DNA from: a bacterium
Lineage (GTDB): Bacteria; Patescibacteriota; Minisyncoccia; Phycocordibacterales; Phycocordibacteraceae
Assembly: GCA_021802795.1 (NCBI GenBank)
Contig: JAJZRH010000026.1
Span: 1-7,587, forward strand
Length of the DNA stretch: 7,587 bases
Reading direction: 5' to 3'
Shown: positions 1 to 5,489 of the stretch, in pieces
How positions within the stretch are numbered: the first letter of the stretch is position 1
Layout of the letters: each line of letters begins with the position of its first letter
Notes under the pieces: generated by a model
Told to the model about the DNA's origin: nothing
What the model saw: the letters and a program-made list of their open reading frames with translations, nothing else
Databases searched by the model: none
Position numbers and translations under genes: made by a program

Positions 1-528
1 TTCGGCCTGGCGAAAGATATACTCGCGGCCGGCGGCGCGCTGATTTCGGAACACAAACCGGACTATCGCGCGGCGCCGTACGACTTCCCTTCCAGAAACC
101 GCATTATGGTCGGCTTCGCCGACGCCGTACTTGTCATCGAAGCCGGAAATAAATCCGGCACGCTCATCACGGCGCGACTTGCTTCCGAATACAACCGCGA
201 CCTGCTCTGCGTCCCGCACCGCATCGGCGACCCTCACGCCTTCGGCTCGCATCTCTTCATCCGGCTTGGCGCCGCGCTTGTGAGCGATCCGCTCCACATA
301 CTGGAAGCGCTCGGGATACCGCCGCGCGAGGTCAGCGCGCGCGGCGAAGCTCCGCGCGACCTAGAAGACGCGGAGCTCGTTATTTGGAGTATGCTTGAGG
401 AGCCGAAGACCCGCGACGAAATACTCCGCGGCGCCCCGGGCGCCGCGGGTGAACTCCTTACCGCCCTCGTTGCCCTGGAGTTGCGCGGTCTCGTCAAAGA
501 GGAATTCGGCGCGTGGCACCGCCTATGA
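1..528 (+). CDS. dprA: DprA/Smf DNA-processing protein, C-terminal part (5' truncated by window)
   Basis: The reading frame is open from base 1 to TGA at 526-528, giving 175 visible residues; the start lies outside the window. DprA binds incoming single-stranded DNA in the cytoplasm and loads RecA during natural transformation. The visible part carries the second half of its Rossmann-like fold: GGALISE near fragment residues 11-17, the FPSRNRI signature at 29-35, the AVLVIEAG strand at 42-49 and SGTLITA at 52-58. GA.LVSDP..ILEALG follows. About 55 C-terminal residues (roughly 118-175) form a winged-helix domain of the DprA_WH type, ending in LRGLVKEEFGAWHRL. The family usually has about 290-380 residues, so roughly half is missing. 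The gene overlaps the next one by 4 bases (ATGA), which suggests one transcript and coupled translation. The family call is firm. Whether this organism is actually competent cannot be told from the sequence. Confidence 0.95.
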   Translation, partial: FGLAKDILAAGGALISEHKPDYRAAPYDFPSRNRIMVGFADAVLVIEAGNKSGTLITARLASEYNRDLLCVPHRIGDPHAFGSHLFIRLGAALVSDPLHILEALGIPPREVSARGEAPRDLEDAELVIWSMLEEPKTRDEILRGAPGAAGELLTALVALELRGLVKEEFGAWHRL

Positions 529-1295
529 CTATTTATTCTTGGAACATGCTGTTCCGCAATCGCGAACTCAACCGCGCGCTTGATTTCATCGCGCAGAGCG
601 ACTTCGACGTTTTTTGCCTGCAGGAGGTACCTGATGCGTTCCTTGTGCGACTGCACGCGCTCCCGTTCCACCATGCGGATGCGGTAGACGTGGACCGACT
701 TTTCGCCAAAACGAATCGGAACCATCTCGTCATCCTTTCGCGTTATCCGATAACCGCCTCCGGTTCCCTTCCCTGGCCCGATTATTGGCCGCTCCTGCCG
801 CTCCGCACAAAGCTGTTCGTTCGCTTCATGCGCCCCCTGCACTGGTCCAAGATCCGGAACCGCAACGGCATGTACGCGGATATCGCCGCACCGGCGGGTT
901 CTGTGCGCGTCTTTAATCTGCACACTGCGCTGACCGCGCCCCATTTGCGCATACGCGAATTTGAACGGGCCATGGCCGAGCGAGACCCTTCGCGTCCGAC
1001 GATCGTCTGCGGTGACTTCAATACCGTTGAATCTCCGCGAATGTCCATCCTTAATTGGTTCCTCGGCGGTTCACTCGCCGACACGTTCTTCTATCGGCGC
1101 GAGCGCACCCGTTTGCAAAAACATTTTGTCGAACACGAACTGGTCAATCCGTTTGCCGGCGGCATCACGCACCCGTTGTCGCAATCCCAGCTCGACCACA
1201 TTCTCGTTTCGCACTCGTTCACCATAAAAAATGCAGCGGTTCTCCCCGACCGCGTGTGCTCCGACCACCACCCGATACGAGTAGAAGTCGCGTAA
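525..1295 (+). CDS. Endonuclease/exonuclease/phosphatase (EEP, DNase I-like) family protein
   Basis: This 256-residue protein is a metal-dependent phosphoesterase of the EEP fold, the group of exonuclease III, DNase I and sphingomyelinases. Its motifs come in the family order: SWN with Asn7, LQE with Glu34, NLH with His133, GDFNT with Asp164 and Asn166, LDHILVS with Asp224 and His225, and C-terminal SDHHPI with Asp247 and His248. The likely metal and catalytic residues are therefore all present. There is no signal peptide or membrane segment, so it is probably cytoplasmic. The substrate cannot be read from sequence; the AP-endonuclease signatures of the XthA type are not obvious. I chose ATG 525 because it overlaps the dprA stop and begins directly at the first beta strand. 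A GTG at 513, 9 bases after AAAGAGGA (496-503), would add four residues (MAPP) and is a real alternative. Co-transcription with dprA hints at a DNA-related job, but this is inference. Confidence 0.85.
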   Translation: MTIYSWNMLFRNRELNRALDFIAQSDFDVFCLQEVPDAFLVRLHALPFHHADAVDVDRLFAKTNRNHLVILSRYPITASGSLPWPDYWPLLPLRTKLFVRFMRPLHWSKIRNRNGMYADIAAPAGSVRVFNLHTALTAPHLRIREFERAMAERDPSRPTIVCGDFNTVESPRMSILNWFLGGSLADTFFYRRERTRLQKHFVEHELVNPFAGGITHPLSQSQLDHILVSHSFTIKNAAVLPDRVCSDHHPIRVEVA

Positions 1296-1321
1296 CTATT
1301 TGCCGTTGCGAAAGTAGTTAC
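1292..1321. terminator. Imperfect inverted repeat across the convergent gene ends (possible bidirectional terminator)
   Basis: GTAACTA at 1292-1298 is complementary to TAGTTAC at 1315-1321. Inside these arms TTT (1299-1301) pairs with AAA (1311-1313) and GC (1302-1303) pairs with GC (1308-1309), leaving single-base bulges at 1310 and 1314 and a four-base loop. The arms contain both stop codons: TAA of the EEP gene at 1293-1295 and TAA of the minus-strand gene at 1318-1320. Neither side has a clear U-tract, so intrinsic termination would be weak. Confidence 0.35.
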
Positions 1322-2616
1322 TTTGCCTTCACAAATGTCTGCATGGCGAATCCCTCCATATTTGAATCAATTGGGGTGAATCTGCCGTCGTACGTTACTC
1401 GGTACAGCGTCGCATGCCCTCGTTGCGAAAGTATCGCTCCGGTATTTAACATCGATCCCTCGAACGATTCAGAAACGAGGGACATGAAGAGTGAATTTTT
1501 ATCGTACGCTCCAAGCAGGTCTATGGAATAGGTGGGAACCGGAGGAAGCTCTATCGGGTAATAATTCGTATTGCGCTCAAGGTCATAATAGCCGACTTCA
1601 ATCTTGCCGGAGCCCGCGCCTTGAGGCGGCCACACGTAGTAGAAGATTCCTTTGCCGTCCTGCGTGAATACCTCGTTGCCTACAAATCCGCCGGGAGGAA
1701 TTGAAAGCGATATCGATGCGACCACTGGCGCTGTTGAGGTAATTTCCGAATAGTTAACTTTCTCAAGATCCAATGCGCTTGTATCGTATACAACCAATCC
1801 GGAACTAGTCCCTTCCGCATATCGAGTGTGATCCGCGTTGTAGCCACGGATACCTCCGGCCGCATTTGAAACTGTCGAGACCGCCCCGCTGCCCGTGTCG
1901 AGTCTTTGGTACAGAGTCTGTCCTGACGTCCTGCCGCGCTCATCGGTAACTAGCGAATAAGTATAAACGGCGTCACCGGAATGAGAGAACACGGGGGCAT
2001 TCCCCGTGAACGCAACTTGGCAGATGCTGTTTACGGCACCCGCCGCTACTACTGTCTTCTCGGAGAAATCCCCGAGGCTCAATATGGAATACTCGCCATC
2101 CGGACCGCAGTAGGCAAGTTTCCCGAGATCCGGTGCATACGCCGCTGATGCGGCAGGATCGACAACTGCGGAATGTTCCAACATCGTGTCGGACACCTTC
2201 AGTGTCGTAAGGTTTAGGATCGCCAAATCCGTATGCGTTTTATCCACGTCGCGAGCGCTGAGCAATAAGGTAGGCATCCCGTCGAGCGTTGTCCATTCTT
2301 TTGACAGCGGAGCGTTTGCAAAGGACTCGTTGCGGCGCTTCAAGGTCGTCGTGGCGCCGGCAGAGAAGTCGTACAAGACAAGGTCGTTCGCCGAAAAAGA
2401 CGAAAAGACAGAGGCCGGCTTAATATATTGAAGACTCCTGTATACTAGGCCAATTTTCGATTCTCCTTGCATGCCGGTTGTCGTGGCGATCGGTACGAGA
2501 TTGTTTTCTGCCAAGGGAAGCTTCTCGAACGGCAACACGATCAAGTACACAAGATAGGCACCGACAGCAAGCACAATTAGACCAATGATCACGACGACCA
2601 GGCGCGGTTTCATCAT
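1318..2616 (-). CDS. Unrecognised membrane-anchored protein with beta-rich, propeller-like outer domain
   Basis: I do not recognise a family. From ATG 2616 the product has 432 residues. A short basic N-terminus (MMKPR) is followed by one hydrophobic segment, about residues 6-28, so the rest should lie outside the cytoplasmic membrane by the positive-inside rule. The outer part is rich in Ser, Thr, Gly, Val and Tyr. It has recurring strand-turn motifs such as VLYDFSAG, FSHSGDAVYTYS, GLVVYDTS, FTQDGKGIFYYVW and GYYDLERN, like TolB or WD-type beta-propeller blades. The only two cysteines (about 170 and 199) could form a disulfide. An upstream GTG at 2640 would add eight residues (MIRLWHYN) before the anchor; neither start has a Shine-Dalgarno site. 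Base composition is visibly less GC-rich than its neighbours, and the strand is opposite to both flanking genes, which fits an insertion between dprA and topA. A sensor, adhesin or envelope-stability role is possible but unsupported. Confidence 0.75.
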   Translation of the reverse strand: MMKPRLVVVIIGLIVLAVGAYLVYLIVLPFEKLPLAENNLVPIATTTGMQGESKIGLVYRSLQYIKPASVFSSFSANDLVLYDFSAGATTTLKRRNESFANAPLSKEWTTLDGMPTLLLSARDVDKTHTDLAILNLTTLKVSDTMLEHSAVVDPAASAAYAPDLGKLAYCGPDGEYSILSLGDFSEKTVVAAGAVNSICQVAFTGNAPVFSHSGDAVYTYSLVTDERGRTSGQTLYQRLDTGSGAVSTVSNAAGGIRGYNADHTRYAEGTSSGLVVYDTSALDLEKVNYSEITSTAPVVASISLSIPPGGFVGNEVFTQDGKGIFYYVWPPQGAGSGKIEVGYYDLERNTNYYPIELPPVPTYSIDLLGAYDKNSLFMSLVSESFEGSMLNTGAILSQRGHATLYRVTYDGRFTPIDSNMEGFAMQTFVKAK

Positions 2617-2679
2617 ATTGTAATGCCATAATCGTATCACACCATACTTGATCTGCCAGACTTATTGAGCGCGGCGGGC
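2617..2679. other. Upstream part of the divergent intergenic region (orphan gene / topA)
   Basis: This AT-richer stretch separates the divergent starts. On the minus strand weak -10-like hexamers lie just before ATG 2616, TATGGC (2625-2630) and TACGAT (2631-2636), but no convincing -35 partners them. On the plus strand TTGAGC (2665-2670) sits 16 bases before TATATA (2687-2692), an alternative topA promoter that would give a leader of about 18 bases. There is no riboswitch-like structure or Shine-Dalgarno site. Confidence 0.35.
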
Positions 2680-2709
2680 TTGACCATATATAGGTATGCG
2701 CGCTATGAG
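2680..2709 (+). promoter_or_regulatory. Putative sigma70-type promoter of topA
   Basis: TTGACC (2680-2685, five of six consensus bases) is followed after 18 bases by TATGAG (2704-2709, four of six). Transcription would start near 2716-2717, practically at the GTG start codon of topA, giving a leaderless or nearly leaderless mRNA. This fits the absence of a Shine-Dalgarno sequence before topA. The alternative pair TTGAGC/TATATA lies slightly upstream. Confidence 0.4.
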
Positions 2710-2716
2710 TTAATGC

Positions 2717-5104
2717 GTGAGCAAACGATTACTCATCGTCGAATCGCCCACTAAGGCGCGCACCATCGGGCACTACCTCGGCAAGGACTACACGGTCCTT
2801 GCTTCTGTCGGTCATGTGCGGGACTTGCCGAAGTCCAACAAAGACGCCGTCGACATCGAAGGCGGTTTCATTCCACGCTACGTCATCCCCGCCGAGAAGC
2901 GCGAAGTGATTGAGAAGATAGAGCGCGCCGCGGAGAAAGCAGACGAGATATACCTCGCGACCGACCCCGACCGCGAAGGCGAGGCCATTGCCTGGCACAT
3001 CAAGGAAGTCGCCGGCCTCAAGAAACCCAAACGCGTGGTGTTCCACGAGATAACCAGGGACGCGATCGAAGAAGCGCTCAAACACCCGCGCGCCATCGAC
3101 GAGCACCTGCGCGAGGCGCAGGAAGCCCGTCGCGTCCTGGACCGCATCGTGGGCTACGATCTGTCCGGACTCATTTGGAAAAAAGTGCGCTACGGCCTCT
3201 CGGCCGGGCGCGTACAGTCGCCGGCGCTCCGCATCCTTGCGGAGCGCGAGCGCGAGATAAAGTCGTTCATACCCGTTACCTACTTCGTCCTCTCCGCACT
3301 CTTCAAGTCAAAGGCCGGCGACATCGCGACAACCTGCACTGAACAACCCGCAACGAAGGAAGAAGCGGAACGCATCGTGCTCGTCGGCAGAACCGCGAAG
3401 TGGACGGTCGCCGACGTCACCGAGAAGGCCGAGGAACGCAATCCGCGGCCGCCCTTCACCACCTCCACGCTCCAACAAACCGCCTCCACCCGGCTGGGTT
3501 TTGCGCCGTCGCGCACGATGCGCGCCGCACAGAAGCTCTATGAAGCCGGTCATATCACCTATATGCGCACCGATTCGGTGAACCTCGCACAGGAAGCCGT
3601 CGCAAAAATGGCGGCACTCGTAGAAAAACAATTCGGCAAGGAGTACTTGCAGGTGCGCGCCTATAAGACGACGAGCAAAAACGCGCAGGAGGCGCATGAG
3701 GCCATTCGCCCAACCGATCCTTCGCACATGCGCGCCGGCGCGACGCCGGACGAAACCGCGCTCTATGAACTCATCCGCATCCGCGCGCTCGCGTCGCAGA
3801 TGAGCGCGGCGCGCATCATGCGCACCGGCGTCGCGGCGAAGGCCAGTGCCGATATTCCGCTTTTCACCGCAAACGGCTCGCGCGTCATTTTCCCCGGCTG
3901 GCTCGCGCTCGATACGAAAGCGCGCGGCGAGGACGTGGAACTGCCGCATCTCGCAAAAGGCGATGCGCTCACGCTCCTCTCGCTTTCGCATGACGAGAAA
4001 CAAACCGAGCCGCCGAACCGCTACACGGAGGCCGGCCTCATCAAGGAACTGGAAAAGCGCGGCATCGGACGCCCTTCCACCTATGCATCCATCATGAAGA
4101 CTATTTCCGACCGCGGCTACGTGGAGAAGCTCGGACGCGCACTCAAACCAACCGCGACCGGCATGGTCGTCTCCGGCTGGCTTGAGGAGAATTTCCCGAC
4201 CTACGTGAGCGACACGTTCACCGCGGAGATGGAGAACGAGTTGGACGAGATCGCGCGCGGCGAACGCGGCTATACCGAAACGCTCTCCGCGTTCTACGGA
4301 CCGTTTGAGAAAGAAGTGCGCGCAAAAGACAAATTGCCGAAAGCGACCTCGCTCGGCAACGCGCCGAAAGAATTCCCCTGCCCGCTCTGCGGTAGCTCGA
4401 TGGAATTCAAACTCGGCCGCGGCGGCGTCTTCATGAGTTGCAAGAGATACCCGGATTGTCTCGGCGCACGGACCGAAGACGGCCACGAGCTCAAGGGCGA
4501 CGAACCCATCGGCGTTCACCCGGAAACCGGTGCTCCCATTTACCTGAAGACCGGCCGCTTCGGACCGTACGTGGAGATGGCGCTCCCCGAAGAAGAGGTC
4601 GCAAACGCGGAGGAAGAAAAGCCCGCAAAGGGAAAAAAGAAGCGTGGGAAAGGACGCCCGAAGAAGGCAGGCAAACGCGCGAGCATTCCCGCCGGGACCG
4701 ATCTCTCCACGGTCACGCTCGCCGATGCAGTGAGATACCTTTCGCTTCCGCGCGAGCTCGGCATGCACCCCTCCACCGGCAAAGCGGTCTTCTCTTCTAC
4801 CGGACGCTTCGGTCCGTATGTCGGAAGCGACGGCGAATTCCGCTCGCTCAAGGCCGCTGTCGGCGATCCGTACACCATTACGCTCGACGAGGCGCTCACG
4901 CTCCTTGCCGCGCCGAAATTGCCGCCGAAGGGCGTTACCCTCGTGAAAGAGATCGGCAAGCACCCGCGCACCGGGAAAAGTTTGGTGCTCTACAAATCAA
5001 AACAGGGACTCTTTTTGAAAAAAGGCCTGCGCCGCATTTATCTGCCGGAAGCGACGAAGCCCGACTCGCTCACCCCGGACGAAGCAGCCGAATACCTAAA
5101 ATAG
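2717..5104 (+). CDS. topA: DNA topoisomerase I (type IA)
   Basis: TopA relaxes negative supercoils in the cytoplasm by cutting one strand through a 5'-phosphotyrosine link and passing the other. The protein has 795 residues from GTG 2717. The first codon is fixed by the N-terminal strand KRLLIVESPTKA, with catalytic Glu9 as in E. coli; the ATG at 2705 runs straight into a stop. The TOPRIM metal site is TDPDREGEA, with Asp83, Asp85 and Glu87. The active-site tyrosine is Tyr282 in HITYMRTDS. SAGRVQSPALR and the IGRPSTYASI motif complete the core. The tail has one four-cysteine zinc ribbon (Cys555, 558, 575, 581), a first C-terminal repeat around HPETG...GRFGPYV (594-622) and a Lys-rich linker (635-654). 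Two more such repeats follow (about 677-705 and 734-795), the last degenerate. The gene ends at a strong terminator. No Shine-Dalgarno site precedes it. Confidence 0.98.
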   Translation: MSKRLLIVESPTKARTIGHYLGKDYTVLASVGHVRDLPKSNKDAVDIEGGFIPRYVIPAEKREVIEKIERAAEKADEIYLATDPDREGEAIAWHIKEVAGLKKPKRVVFHEITRDAIEEALKHPRAIDEHLREAQEARRVLDRIVGYDLSGLIWKKVRYGLSAGRVQSPALRILAEREREIKSFIPVTYFVLSALFKSKAGDIATTCTEQPATKEEAERIVLVGRTAKWTVADVTEKAEERNPRPPFTTSTLQQTASTRLGFAPSRTMRAAQKLYEAGHITYMRTDSVNLAQEAVAKMAALVEKQFGKEYLQVRAYKTTSKNAQEAHEAIRPTDPSHMRAGATPDETALYELIRIRALASQMSAARIMRTGVAAKASADIPLFTANGSRVIFPGWLALDTKARGEDVELPHLAKGDALTLLSLSHDEKQTEPPNRYTEAGLIKELEKRGIGRPSTYASIMKTISDRGYVEKLGRALKPTATGMVVSGWLEENFPTYVSDTFTAEMENELDEIARGERGYTETLSAFYGPFEKEVRAKDKLPKATSLGNAPKEFPCPLCGSSMEFKLGRGGVFMSCKRYPDCLGARTEDGHELKGDEPIGVHPETGAPIYLKTGRFGPYVEMALPEEEVANAEEEKPAKGKKKRGKGRPKKAGKRASIPAGTDLSTVTLADAVRYLSLPRELGMHPSTGKAVFSSTGRFGPYVGSDGEFRSLKAAVGDPYTITLDEALTLLAAPKLPPKGVTLVKEIGKHPRTGKSLVLYKSKQGLFLKKGLRRIYLPEATKPDSLTPDEAAEYLK

Positions 5105-5133
5105 AAAAGGCCCCAGTGATTGCGGGGCCTTTT
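5105..5133. terminator. Strong bidirectional intrinsic terminator after topA
   Basis: AAAAGGCCCC (5105-5114) pairs perfectly with GGGGCCTTTT (5124-5133) around a nine-base loop, starting on the base after the topA stop codon. Read on the plus strand it ends in TTTT and would terminate topA. Read on the minus strand the hairpin is followed by TTTTCTATTTTA, a longer U-rich run, so it looks at least as good for a transcript arriving from the rel side. Confidence 0.85.
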
Positions 5134-5178
5134 GATCCTACCTCCCTTCGGCGTTACCCGAAGGCTTTCGAAATGACG
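5134..5178 (-). repeat. REP-like palindromic intergenic element
   Basis: A hairpin CCTTCGG (5145-5151) / CCGAAGG (5158-5164) with a six-base loop lies in a unit that reads on the minus strand GTCATTTCGA (5168-5177), then the hairpin, then GGAGG and GGATC. Short palindromic intergenic repeats beginning GTCATT(C/T)CGA and closing near (A/G)GATC or AATC recur in many bacterial genomes; I compare from memory only. It is flanked by an outer inverted repeat, TTTTGATCCTA (5130-5140) against TAGGATCCAAAA (5200-5211), matching except for one extra C. Copy number in this genome cannot be seen here. Confidence 0.45.
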
Positions 5179-5361
5179 GAAAGAAACGCGTCGAGCTTTT
5201 AGGATCCAAAAACTCAACTCATATATCCATCACCCCTAGTTGCCTGGGAAGAACATGTAATCGTAATCGATTTGGTCCAAACCTGTAGGACGACCCACCG
5301 ACACGAACTGAATCCACGAAAGGTTTCGGCAACAAAACCTGACGATCCATCAGTGTGCCTC

Positions 5362-5390
5362 ATGTTAGACTATTACCTGCGATTTGTCAA
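5362..5390 (-). promoter_or_regulatory. Well-formed sigma70-type promoter on the minus strand
   Basis: Read on the minus strand, a perfect TTGACA (5390-5385) is followed by exactly 17 bases and then TAACAT (5367-5362, four of six consensus bases including both invariant ends). Upstream of the -35 (5403-5440) lie short A/T tracts that could act as an UP element. No annotated gene is served by it: it points back towards the topA terminator. Confidence 0.5.
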
Positions 5391-5475
5391 GCCCTTACGC
5401 AAGCATTTTCATAAAATGGCTCAAAATATGGCTTTTTTTATTATTCATGGTGTGGATATATCGCGACGCCGGGTG
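5391..5475. other. AT-rich region with phased A/T tracts between divergent promoters
   Basis: The tracts TTTT (5406-5409), AAAA (5413-5416), AAAA (5423-5426) and TTTTTTT (5433-5439) are spaced roughly 7-13 bases apart, as in bent DNA or UP elements. A near-duplicate pair, AAAATGGCT (5413-5421) and AAAATATGGCT (5423-5433), follows AGCATTTT (5402-5409), which could pair with either copy. The second copy runs directly into T7, so in a plus-strand transcript starting upstream it would resemble a weak attenuator. Confidence 0.3.
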
Positions 5476-5481
5476 TATAGT
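5476..5481 (+). promoter_or_regulatory. Putative -10 element of rel
   Basis: TATAGT (5476-5481, five of six consensus bases) ends eight bases before the rel ATG, so transcription would start at about 5488-5490 and the mRNA would be leaderless or nearly so. No good -35 is seen at 16-18 bases; the preceding GGTG may partly compensate. No Shine-Dalgarno site lies before the ATG, which agrees with leaderless initiation. Confidence 0.4.
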
Positions 5482-5489
5482 AAGCACCT

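Larger units (their letters stand above)
5105..5356 (-). ncRNA. Candidate short minus-strand transcript (small RNA, or mRNA of a 43-codon ORF)
   Basis: A well-formed minus-strand promoter (5362-5390) would start RNA near 5355, and the bidirectional terminator next to topA would end it, giving about 250 nt. In the body, small hairpins are visible: CTGA/TCAG (5339-5342 and 5350-5353), AGGTTT/AAACCT (5321-5326 and 5335-5340) and the near-palindrome TTTGG-T-CCAAA (5271-5281). The REP-like palindrome lies towards the 3' end. An ORF of 43 codons (ATG at 5350, TGA at 5221-5219) begins a few bases after the predicted RNA start. It encodes a basic peptide, MDRQVLLPKPFVDSV at its N-terminus. Its third codon positions are only about 40% G or C, unlike the GC-rich genes around it, so I favour a non-coding RNA or relic. 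I recognise no known RNA family (not tmRNA, SRP RNA, RNase P RNA or tRNA). Confidence 0.3.

Noticed and set aside
234..944. Minus-strand ORF of 236 codons across dprA and the EEP gene
   Set aside because: It overlaps two genes with clear family motifs, and its translation is low-complexity in Arg and Ser with no recognisable motif.
3308..4963. A long minus-strand ORF (551 codons) antisense to topA
   Set aside because: It lies wholly within the well-supported topA gene, its translation is rich in Arg, Ala, Glu and His with no domain motifs, and GC-rich codon use on the other strand readily creates such open frames.
5259..5340. Possible tRNA or known structured RNA in the topA-rel gap
   Set aside because: No cloverleaf, no T-loop GGTTCGA-type segment with paired arms, and none of the tmRNA, SRP RNA or RNase P hallmarks could be found on either strand.
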